A DNA stretch of 64,000 nucleotides from assembly GCF_036898095.1 (NCBI RefSeq), contig NC_090746.1:57166651-57230650 (forward strand), written 5' to 3'. Made by a program: the position numbers and the translations under genes. Positions 36,501-48,500 of this stretch are shown here, in pieces (position 1 is the first letter of the stretch; every line of letters begins with the position of its first letter). Source of the DNA: Palaemon carinicauda. Taxonomy: Eukaryota > Arthropoda > Malacostraca > Decapoda > Palaemonidae. The notes under the pieces are model-generated. The model was not told where the DNA came from and made no database searches. It worked only from the letters and a program-made list of their open reading frames with translations.

Positions 36501-39500
36501 AGTGTATGGTAGAGTATTGATTAATAGGATCAAGGATAAAACAGAGAATGCAATCTTGGAAATACAGGGTGGTTTTAGAAGAGGTAGGGGTTGTATGAAT
36601 CAGATTTTTACAGTTAGGAGATATGCGAGAAATATTTAGGAAAAGGTAAGGAGGTGTATGTTGCGTTTATGGATCTGGAGAAAGCATATGATAGAGTTGA
36701 TAGGGAAGCAATGTGGAATGGGATGAGGTTATATGGAGTTGGTGGAAGGTTGTTGCAAGCAGTGAAAAGTTTCTACAAAGGTAGTAAAGCATGTGTTAGG
36801 ATAGGAAATGAAGTGAGTGATTGGTTTCCGGTGAGAGTGGGGCTGAGACAGGGATGTGTGATGTCGCCGTGGTTGTTTAACTTGTATGTTGATGGAGTGG
36901 TGAGAGAGGTGAATGCTCGAGTGCTTGGACGAGGATTAAAACTGGTAGACGAGAATGACCATGAATGGGAGGTAAATCAGTTGTTGTTTGCGGATGATAC
37001 TGTACTGGTTGCAGACACAGAAGAGAAGCTTGGACGATTAGTGACAGAATTTGGAAGAGAGTGTGAGAGAAGGAAGTTGAGAGTTGATGTGGGTAAGAGT
37101 AAGGTTATGAGATGTACGAGAAGGGAAGGTGGTGCAAGGTTGAATGTCATGTTGAATGGAGAGTTACTTGAGGAGGTGGATCAGTTTAAGTACTTGGGGT
37201 CTGTTGTTGCAGCAAATGGTGGAGTGGAAGCAGATGTACGTCAGAGAGTGAATGAAGGTTGCAAAGTGTTGGGGGCAGTTAAGGGAGTAGTAAAAAATAG
37301 AGGGTTGGGCATGAATGTAAAGAGAGTTTTATATGAGAAAGGGATTGTACCAACTGTGATGTATGGATCGGAGTTGTGGGGAATGAAAGTGATGGAGAGA
37401 CAGAAATTGAATGTGTTTGAAATGAAGTGTCTAAGGAGTATGGCTGGTGTATCTCGAGTAGATAGGGTGAGGAACGAAGTGGTGAGAGTGAGAACGGGTG
37501 TAAGAAATGAGTTAGCAGCTAGAGTGGATATGAATGTGTTGAGGTGGTTTGGCCATGTTGATAGAATGGAAAATGGATGTCTGCTAAAGAAGGTGATGAA
37601 TGCAAGAGTTGATGGGAGAAGTACTAGAGGAAGGCCAAGGTTTGGGTGGATGGATGGAGTGAAGGAAGCTCTGGGTGATAGGAGGATAGATGTGAGCGAG
37701 GCAAGAGAGCGTGCTAGAAATAGGAATGAATGGCGAGCGATTGTGACGCAGTTCCGGTAGGCCCTGCTGCTGCCTCCGATGCCTTAGATGACCGCGGAGG
37801 TAGCAGCAGTAGGGGATTCAGCATTATGAAGCTTCATCTGTGGTGGATAATGTGGGAGGGTGGGCTGTGACACCCTAGCAGTACCAGCTGAACTCGGTTG
37901 AGTCCCTTGTTAGGCTGGGAGGAACGTAGAGAGTAGAGGTCCCCTTTTTGTTTTTGTTTCTTTGTTGATGTCGGCTACCCACCAAAATTGGGGGAAGTGC
38001 CATGGTATATGTGTGATATTTTATATTTTTTTTACATTCTCTTTTTTCCTTTTTGATGATTAATTTTAATCACTTTCACTCTACACTTAAAATTGATTGA
38101 ATTTTTTTCTCTTCAATCTTTGCCGTTTTCTTTGTTTCACTTTTTTTCGCTTCACTCTTTGCCATTTTCTTTGAACCACTTCCTTCCTCTTCATCACGAG
38201 TTCGCTTCGTAGTTTTTTTAAAGAAGCTATCGATAGAAAGTTGCTTGGTACAGCTTTTCAGAATGTTTCGAAAATAAGTTAGGGAAACATCATCGAACTG
38301 CGCAACTACACGACAAACCTGCAATTTTTTTGGATGGTATTTGTCGATGAAGTCGACCATGTCTTGATATTTTCCTAACACCTCTTTTATTTGCGCCGAA
38401 CCTAACACATGTTCTACCTCCTCAATCCCTTCCTTGTCATCACTCATGTGCTCAGACATAGCATGGAGTTCCTTGAACCCCTCTGTAGTAAGTTCGTCGT
38501 GATGTTCTTTTGCAAGTTCACTCACGCGGACGCCACGCTCATGCTTTTCAATAATTCCTTGCTTTACTTCTAAAGAAAGCATTTCCTTATTCCTTTTCTC
38601 ACTACTACCAATACCACTTGCGAAACTAAGCCTTTTAGGACCCATGATTTACTTGAAATACCGTAAAAGGATGAACGTAAAAAATCACGATTAAAACACA
38701 GTTAATAGCAGAACGCACAGGGCACAACCACACGAAGCCGACGAGAACAGAGGAATATCCCAAGCCACGCTAATTGAGGGTCCCTCCGAGGTAGAAATGC
38801 TGCCTTCTATCGGCGGAAATAAAAAATACATCTACGTGTACGGGTATTGTTTACTTCGGGTGTCGAAAAAAAATTTGGGTGTAGAGTAGGAACGTGTTCG
38901 AATTGTACTTCGCGTGTCGAAAAATTCGGATACAACTGGTACGACGAAAATTGCTTACTTCGTGTGTCGAAATAAAATTCGGGTGTAGAGTCGAAAAATT
39001 GCTCGAATTTTACTTCGGATGTTGGAAAATTCGGATGTAGATACGTTCGTGTGTAGAGATTCCACTGTATGTCAGAACTACGAGCAAATGCGGTACCAAC
39101 ATCTTCGACTCGACCCTCTACTTCTTCCACCTCCAGCGGAAAACCGACACCCTTTCTAGAAGGGTTTAAGGAGCCTCGTAATAGGTTCGCGAACGGGCTT
39201 ATTAGTCCGGACCGTCCTTCGTGCCTGAAGGAGTGTGTTCCTCTGCCCTAGAGGTTATCATCTCCGTCGACTGGAGCTCCATCTAGAGTTCCACCCAAAG
39301 GACACTTCTAAGGAATTCCAGGGTTTACCTAGAGGTTCAGAGCATCCTCCATTGGTGAATATGTCATCTCCACCCTCCTGAAGACTCAGAACGTGGCTCC
39401 TACACGGTCACACCCTTTGACTGTTCCAGTCAAGGCAACCCCTAGGATCCCCCTGGAACCCTGGAAGAGGTCGTCAGTTGGGAATCGGGACCCTAGAACG

Positions 39501-42500
39501 AAATCGACGGCAAACAGTACGTAGATCACCTCCTCCCCGATCGTGTCCTTCTGATCCTTAGATAGGCAACTTACCCTTTACGCTAGTAAAGGTAAAGGAG
39601 GTCATCACTAGGAAACAGAAGAGAAGGATGAAAGGTGTAACACCACCTCACGCCGACATCATCCGTCCTAGGACAAGTAGGAACGTAGGCTTGCCCAAGG
39701 AGATCGCAATCCATCCCTTCAATTCTTAAGAAATTGAGGTAGTGCCTCTGGACCAACGTCTGGTTTCTGTACTTCCTCCAGAGAAGGAGCCTTCAGCTCT
39801 TTCTGCCAAGGCTTCGTCGAGTGCCTCGAAAACATTGCAGGTTCCCCCTCCTAAGACTGCGGAGGAACATCCTGTGCATAGGGAATCAAAGGACACAAGA
39901 CGAAACCCAAGAACACTGCGGCACGAGAAGCTAGAATGGCTGAGGCACAGACGGTCCCCAGTGGCGGGTCCTCCCAGTGATTCTGTTGACGACCCGGACC
40001 TACCCCAGACTGAATGTGAGTCTGGAGGTGGATGACCCCTTAGATTCTGATGGTGAGAATCTTCCAAAGGTGGCCAGTCCGAACTATCATTTCGAACAGG
40101 AGAAACGTGAGTCAAAGCATACCTTTTGGCAGGTCCTTACCTGTATTGAGGGCCATCAACAGGCTGTCCACTCGTGGTTCCACCATCCAGGAAGGGAAGG
40201 ATATGGTTCTCGACGAGATATTAGAGACCCAGGAGCCTTCCAGGTCCAGTGTAACTTTGTCCTGGTCCAAAGGTTTGACAGCCGCCAAAAGGAAAACTAT
40301 CACTCAGATAGCTGGAACTCCTAGTTCCTTGAGGGTAGGTTCCTCATCTCAATCCCTTCCACTTCCTTTTGTTCTACAAAAGAAGTATTACGAGATAGAA
40401 GGGGAACCACATTCCACCATGACCCTCGACCCTTCGGTAGAGTTCCTAACGAAGGGTGTACTGACTCGGACCCTCTCCTCTCTGAAGGCCTCCCTCTCGA
40501 CAGTTGAGCTCCTGAACATAGAGAGAGGCGCGAAGTACGCCATGCAGGCTGGTTTGTGGCTCGATCTATGGCTACGATCCTTAGGCTTCATGGTTCACTC
40601 CCACAATCTTTCAAAGGAGTCGGCCAGGAAGACTATGGAGTCTTTCGTGTTGACAGGTACCCCGACTCTTGAGTTCCTATCGCACCACGTCTTCAACCTG
40701 TTGGCAAATGCCATTTTCAAGAGAAGGGATACCATCATAGGTAGGTTCCACAAACAGTTGCCGAAGGTGGAGGTCTCTCGGTTGGGGAATTCTACCCTTG
40801 AGGGTTCATCTCTCTTTGGTCCTGAAGAGATAGAGAGGGCTGCTGAGCGATGGAGGAGATCATTAAACGATTCTCTCCTCCATAAGGCTATGACATTACG
40901 GACCTATGGTAGACCTTTTCAGTCTTCATGTCCTCAGCAAGCACCTTCCTCTTCTCACCAGTCAACTTCTAGGTCCTCCGGACCTTCTAAGGTGTCTTAA
41001 GTTTTCCATCCAAAGGCCAGAAAGGGTCCAAGTCCTTCAGAGGATAGAAGGGAGGAAAAGGAGGTGGCCGAGGTGGTCACTCCCAGTAGGAATGGCATTC
41101 CTCATCACCTACCACTTGTGGGAGGATGCCTATACAGCGCCGCAGGCAAAGGTGGCATGAGGAAAAAACATACCAGTTCAAGGTTCTATGCTTCGGTATC
41201 GCGACAGCTCCTCGGGTATTCACCAGTGTTCGCCCTAGTATCATCTTGGGCTCACAGGAACGGTATCCGTCCTCCCAAATATCTGGACGACTGGCTGATC
41301 CTAGCAGACTCGGAGACGACCCTTCTTCGTCACCGGGACATGCTTCTTGAGTTTTGCTAGGAACTGGGGATCTGATAAATCATGAGCAGGCATTACTGCA
41401 ACCTTCACAGAGACTGGTATACCTCGGTATAATCATAGGCACCGTCCAAGAGAAAGTGTTCCCACCAGATGAAAGAGCACACAGACTGAAGGAAGTGACC
41501 ACACCCTTCCTCAGGAAAGAAGTTCTTCCAGCCTCTCGTTGGTTAAGTGTGTTATGCCACCTGACCTCTCTCATCCGTCTTGTTTCAAACGGCCGCCTCA
41601 GGATGAGATCCCTGCAGTGGCAGCTGAAGTCTGTGTGAAACCAACACTCCGATCCACCGGATACCCAGTGACGGATTTGAGTTGGTGGATGGTAGATGAA
41701 AACCTTCAACAAGGCCAGAATCTTCTCATTCTCCTTCCAGATTAGATGCTCTTCACAGATATATAAAAAGAAGGGTGGGAGGCTCACCTGCTGCACCATA
41801 CAATCTCCGCCCTTTGGTCAGAGTCAGAAAGGTATCAGCACATGATTCTTCCAGAGATGAGAGCAGCTTACCTAGCTCTTCATCAGTTCCAACAGTTGCT
41901 GGCTGGTCACTGTGGTGTTGATGAGTGAAAACACCATAGTAGTGGCTTACATAAACAGGGCGTTAGTTTTTCACAGCCTCTATGCCATCTTGCAGTGAAG
42001 ATTCTCAGAAGGTCAGAAGAACATTGGGTGTCTCTATCAGCTCAATTCATTCCTGGCAAGAGGAATGTGCTTGCGGACAGTTAGCAGCTCGACTCAGATA
42101 GTAGGCTCTGAATGGTCCTGACTTTGTGGGGTTCCCCGACTGTAGATCTGTTCGCAACCTCCCTGAACAGCAAGCTTCCGCAGTACTGTTCTCCAGTCCT
42201 GGACCCTCAGGCTCTATGGCAAGATGCATTCCAACAATGGTGGGACAACATTGACGTGTACGCCTTTCCCCCGTTTTGTCTAATGAGAAGACTACTCGAC
42301 ATAACCAAACCTTCCAAAGTTATAATGATGACCCTCGTAGCTCCGCTATGGCATCATGCAGAGTGGTTTCCGAACCTCCTGCAACTTCTAGTAGATCTAA
42401 CGAGAGAACTCCCTCCACGACCAGATTGCTTAAACAACCACATTCGAACACCTTCCACGAGACCGTGCAGTTGCTTTGACTTCACGCGTGGAGACTATCC

Positions 42501-45500
42501 AGCGTCTCCTCTCTCAGAAGGGCTTTTCAAGACAAGTTATTTAGCGAATTTCCGGATACTTGCATAGGTCCTCAGCCTCAGTCTACCAGGCAAAATGGTT
42601 GGTGTCGTGGAAGGAATATTTCTCCACTCGATGCTACTATTCCAGTAATAGCGGAGTTCCTTGTATACCTTCGGGAGGGAAAGCTTCTTTTGGTATCGGC
42701 GGTGAAAGACTATCGCTCAGCCTTAAGACCAGCCTTTAAGCTGAAAGGAGTAGATATTTCCTCTTCGTTGGAGCTTTCTTTACTCATACGGAGTTATGAG
42801 ATCACTTGCCCTCAGTAAGAGATTAGGCCTCCTCCTTGTAACGTGGTTCGCATCATGAGATCCTTGAAAGGACCTCTTTACGAACCATTACGCTATGCAA
42901 CTGACAGAAATCTCACTTTGAAGACAGCGTTCCTGCTTGCTTTATCCTCGGCAAAGAGTCAGTGAACTCCATAGCCTCTCGTATGATATTGCCCATTCAA
43001 GGTGATGGGGGAAAGTGACACTCGGCTTCGTCCCTAAGTTTATTGCTAAGACTCAAAATCCGGGGATGCAGGACCATAGATTCGGGCCCTTTCAGAATGG
43101 GAGTCTTCGTTCTGTAACCAATGACCCAGCTCAATTGTTACTATGTCCAGTGAGGAGTTTGAGATACTATCTTAAACACACTGCAGCATCACAACCCAAA
43201 CTAACTCCTCTTGTTTGTTAGTTCAGGGAGAGTAAAGAGGAGGATCACCTAAAACAGTTTCTTCCTGTATTCACCAGGTAATTGAAAGAACCTTTGCTCC
43301 CTATCCTCCTCATACTCATTGACCTAGAGCCCATGATGTCTGGGAATCCGTATTTCCCTGGCATTCAAACGCAACTTCTCCATGATGCAAGTTCTCCAAG
43401 TGGGCATGTGGAAGAGACAGAACACCTTCACAGCCCATTACTTAAAAGACGTGACCCACCACCTTCACAGCCCATTACTTAAAAGACATGACCCACCGGA
43501 GACTTGATACGTTCACTATCGGTCCTGTGGTGGCTGCTCAACAAGTGGTCTAAGATACCTCAGGCTTCTTGATGGACAAGTAGCAGTTGGTTGAGGACAT
43601 TGATTACCTGGGTTAAGACTGGGTGAATGAGAAGAATGTCTGGCTTTCCTTTCTTCATCTTCCCCTCCCTTGGGGTGCAGCACCATGGGTCCCTCTGCCA
43701 GCTGGCTTCAACCTCTGCAAGTAATTATCACTTCCCTTGTGTAGCCCAGTATAAGTTATAAAATTGTTATACTGTCCACGTCTCCATTGCTTTCTGCGAG
43801 GGAGCAATGGGGTACGTCTTGTTTTTCCTATATAAACTCAGAAGGCATTCATACAAAACAACAACCTCTATTACACTGCATTACACTGGCCGCAAGTATA
43901 CTCGCTTTGTATATTTCAGTGAGGTGTCAAAGCTATCCCTAGACCACAGTCATGTACTGTACTAGGTAAAACCAGGTCAATGTTCATGACAGATCTAGGA
44001 CTTCCACCCACCTAAGAGTGAGTCATCCACATAAGTAACAAAAGATTTGTTAGTATGGGAACAAATGACAAATTTGGAGATATTTTGTATTTCTCCCTAA
44101 CTAATACAAACCTGGAGTTATTTACATAAATTCGCCCGCCATCACCTGTCCCCCAGAAGTCCTGTCTGCAATCAAAAGTGATGTCTCACTGCTGTGAGAG
44201 TATATATATAGAGGTGGCTGGGTACCCCCCAGCCTACTTGCTCAAGCTGTAAGGCAGGGTTGCCACCTTGCAATTAAAGTCTAATGGCTATCTTCCAGGT
44301 ATGCTTAAAGATAATCCACATAAATAACTCCAGGTCTGTATTAGTTGGGAAAAATGCAAATTATCCCCGCCGAATTTGTCATATTGATAACAATGGGAAA
44401 TAGGTAAAATGAAAAACATGAGCTAGACTCCTGTCTACTTACTGGGAAAATATGGATATAAACCAAGTTTAGTCTACTTACTGGACAAATAAGTTTGAAT
44501 TTGACAAGATACAGCAGTTCAACCACACGATTAGCAAGCTCATTACACAATTTGACTAGATACAGCAGTTCAACCGCATGATTAGCAAGGTCAATACACA
44601 ATTATGTCTCGGCAAAATTTAATCGAATGTAATACAGTTTTGTTGAACCTCTTGTAAAGAGGCAATCACAATGAAAATGAAGATCAAACAGGGGGAATAT
44701 GTACAGGATTTTTCTTAAGAGGGATTTCTCTTTTGGAATAGCAACAAGAATCTAACTTGAGTTTTATGAGGTTTAGAAACACTGCCAATGAAAAGATAAG
44801 AGTGGGAAGGATCCAGTGCTCTAGACTTAGTAACATTCACATTGTGGTTCAACTTCTTTCCCCATAATTTTCATCATGCTTTAATTTAAGCTATATATCT
44901 GTTTTAAGATACAAGAGGTGGGATTCATGCAGAAATTAGCATTGTATGTACTGTATAAATAACAAGCATGTTTTTAAGTTATAACCTGAATATGTAAAGT
45001 AATAGTAAAATATTTCTGTATTTATTATACAGTTAGTTTCCTCATTGCATTGTTACTGGTTACCATGGATTTATTTTAATTGTTTGAGAAAGAATAAGAA
45101 AGTTTAAAAGTTTATTTAGAGCTATATTTAATGTTACTTTTCTACATCCATATTCTTCTAATTTGACTAGTTTCTCAACATTGTCTTTACTTTTTAAATT
45201 AAATTATGTATTTTTTCTCTATTATTGTTTGTTCTTGATTATAAGAATTCAGATAGATATTTTTCCATTTTCAGGCTCCTGAACACAGTGTTCCATTACT
45301 GACACAACTCCTAGAGGACAGAGTTGGTCGAATGCGCACACAACTTACTCACATTCTTAGTAACAACTTGACTATTGCTGAAAATTCACAGTTGGACCAG
45401 TTATATGAAGATATTCATTGGCTGTTACTAATTGCAGGTATGAATTTTACATCATCCGTTGATATGTCTTTTTAAGATACTTTTATGCCACATCCTGAAC

Positions 45501-48500
45501 CTTTGTAAGTAATATACAGTAATGATTTAAAATTGTTTTTATCACTAGGACATGTAACGACAATGGACAACGAAGGGGAAACTGCATTAATTCCTGCAGA
45601 AATGGTGACTTACAGTATTAGTGCCGTGCCAAATGTCGATTTAGAAGCTACGTTAAGGTTGCTGGCTGCACCAGCTCAAATGCCAGCTGACATCCCTAAC
45701 AGTTCATCATCGGATCCTCTCATAAGGTCAGAGAATAAGCATTTGAAACAACTATGTCAATTGATTGTCAATTTTCAGTTGTGTGTGCAGTAGCAACAGT
45801 AGCAATTTGTCATTTTACATTTAAACTTTTTTGAATCATCCTTAAGTCTAATATTTCACTGGTGTGTACATTTTTAAATCCTCTCTCTATAAAGTACAAG
45901 CAACTTCACATTTGGAGACATCTTATGTAGTGTAATGGTATCCTTCTTAGTTGCAGGTGAGTAAGCTAATGAAGTGTTTGGTTACCTTGTACATATATCG
46001 TGTAATTCTCTCTCTCTCTCTCACTTGTATGTATGCATGTAAAGATGATAGTCTAGTTAATTTTTTTTCATACCATTGACAGTACATGTCTTTTTTCCAG
46101 GATGATGAGCACAGTGTTGAGGTTATGTGAAACAGAATCTCAGGCATTAAAAGCAAATTTAGGCCATTTGCTGAGTCCGGAAGTATCATCGTCATTAATG
46201 TGGTTCTTACGGAGATTCTGTCTCTCATATCTGTTACCAAATGAGTCTTTCTATTCTGAGGTGAGTTATTATTTCAATATCAAGATATGTTGTAGTACAA
46301 TATGATTTTTTTCTTCATCTATCTTATCTCCCTTTGTTCTTACACGTATCTTATGTCCCTCTTTTCTTATCGTTAAACTTCCGTACTCTCAAGAGAGATC
46401 TTACATTTATGGAAAAAAAATTTAGAAAAAAAAAATCAGATTTTTTTCTCTTTTCTCTCCTTGCACTTATTAAAGGCATTTTACTTTAATTTCAAAATAT
46501 TAAGTTATGATAAATAATTAATTTTGTATGTTGGTCAAGAGACCTTCTCAAGTGAACTTTATTTATATATTTACATGATTTTGTCTTGGAGTTTTGAAGT
46601 TGTATACCAACTTTGCATAGTTTTTCATTCTGTAACTAATAGATAATGGTATATATTATCAGGATTGCAGTATGGTAGTAATTTTTACCATTAATTTTTT
46701 TTCTTTTTTAAACTAATATGTCTAAGGACTTAGGCAGGGTTAGAGTGAAAGGGATAACTTGTGTTCTCATTGTTATTTACTCTGCTTTTAGTTGAGTTTA
46801 GCGCTAACGTCAGCATTTGGCCGTGATTCTGAGGGAGCTGGGTGGACTCTAAATTATCTGCTGTCAGTTGTGGAACAAACCTTAAGATTGAGAAGTGCTG
46901 AACCAGGATTGGTTGAAGATACTGTTAACCTCCTAGTCACCATGGTGGATAGTAAAGAAAGGTAATATTGTATATTGTACAAATTCTTTTTGTAAATGTA
47001 ATTTTGTAAAAAATTTTATTTTGATTAAGATACTGATCTTTCCTCATGTAATGAAAAGTAACTATTATTAGTATTTTAATATTTCTAAATTTAACATGCA
47101 AAGATATTTTGTTTCTGTATTCAACTAGCAAAGATTAAATTTTTTGTGAACTAGTGCACTAATGTCCTTGGGTATTGTAGATAGAGTTAATTGCTCTTTT
47201 TTATCAAATGATGTTTTACAGAGGCCAGCATTTAGTGAAAACAGAGGGGTTAATGGAACTTGTGAAGTTACAGCAAAGTGGTACCCTTGGTACACTGTCG
47301 TCAGTCGCTCAAAGAGGACTTATGCAGGTTAGGAAAATAAGTATTTAGTATATTTTTAGTATATTAGGTTAACATCAAGGATACAATTGTGTGAGGTGGT
47401 ATGTATTTCACTAGTTTTAGCTTCACAAGGTAAGATTAATTTGTTCAGACAATAAATACAAACCCTTTCATTACTTATTAGTGATTATACTTTCGGCGAA
47501 GCTAAAATACTAGCTGCACCGTTAGTTAGCCTCGTCACTTTTTGATTTTGATTCGGTAAGAGTAGACGTTCGTCTCTCTCTCCGCTCAACTCTTTTTAAC
47601 TGGCCCTTTTACTTTTTTCTTGTGTTCTTGTATGTATCCTTTATATACTTATGTTTTTATATATATTTGAACATTCATGTAATGTTTTTATATACAAATG
47701 TACCTCACCTTATGTCGGTAATTGGTTCTGGGTTGGGGGACAAGTAGAAAATTGACTTGATTTGAATTTACTTGCAAGTAGACTAAACCACAAATAACCA
47801 TTCCCATTTCTGTATCATATTTATAAAGACAATTTTAATAATATATGGTTAATAAGAATCTCTTAGCTTCCAAACAAGTAGATTTTAGTTTTTAATTTTG
47901 TAGTGAGAAAAGTAATATAATTTTACGAATAAACGTACAGGTAGTTGTCGACTTATGATGTGAGTTCAAGAACATGGTGTCGCATTACTATAATGACCCG
48001 CGTAGTGCCATTTACCTTCAGCACAAAAAAAAATGCAGTAACTGTTAATTATGGCAGAATTAGTATAGTACTTTCTCACGTGACTCTTTAGTTTTGGTGG
48101 AGTTCACTGCCTAAGATTCACGATTTTTGATACCCCAAAGTATATACATAAAAATTAATGCAGGACGCTCCCCTTACACGCATTCTCCGGCAGGAATCAA
48201 TCTGCTGCCATGCGAATGCTAGGCAAAGACGTTACTTTGTAATAGCCAGGAGGCTAGTTGCTACAAATGTTGGAAGTGGAAGCAGATGTACGCCAGAGTG
48301 AATGAATGATATAAAGTGTTGGGGCCAGTGAAGGGGGTGGTAAAGAATACAAGGTTAGGAATGAATATAAAGCGAGTTGTGTATGAGAAAGTGATTGTAG
48401 CAACTGTGATGTATGGATCGGAGTTGTGGGAAGTGAAAGTGAGCAGAGACAGAAATAGAATGTGTTCAAGATGAAGTGACAGAGGAGTGTGGTTGGTTCA

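Larger units (their letters stand above)
34725..38010 (+). mobile_element. RTE-like LINE inside the Tigger element
   Basis: Encodes an apurinic-type endonuclease (34774-35643) and a reverse transcriptase (36000-37760), with a 3' region to about 38010 shared with the 5'-truncated copy at 48262-49045. Base composition is G/A-rich on the coding strand. The EN part has in-frame stops at 35188, 35641 and 35977 and the RT part has at least two shifts. Boundaries are approximate. Confidence 0.85.
34313..39067 (-). mobile_element. Tigger-like transposon inserted in DIRS-3 gag
   Basis: Terminal inverted repeats CAGTGGTACCTCTACATACG (34313) and CGTGTGTAGAGATTCCACTG (ending 39067) are complementary with a few mismatches, flanked on both sides by TA (34311-34312 and 39068-39069), the target duplication of the Tc1/mariner-pogo group. 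The internally deleted transposase is on the minus strand. An RTE-like LINE is inserted within it. Confidence 0.9.
32607..44356 (+). mobile_element. DIRS-like retrotransposon copy 3 (DIRS-3), with nested insertions
   Basis: Left end TTGTTCCCATACTAACAAAC is nearly identical to DIRS-1; right end ACTCCAGGTCTGTATTAGTT is its inverted partner, and an internal complementary region lies at 44030-44128. Inside are a Cys-rich module, RS-rich gag, gag core, RT with an intact YLDD, RNase H, linker and recombinase remnants. A Tigger-like transposon interrupts gag. The host element without insertion would be about 7 kb. Frames are broken in RT, RNase H and recombinase. It lies in the intron between exons H and I, sense to xpo4. 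Confidence 0.88.
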
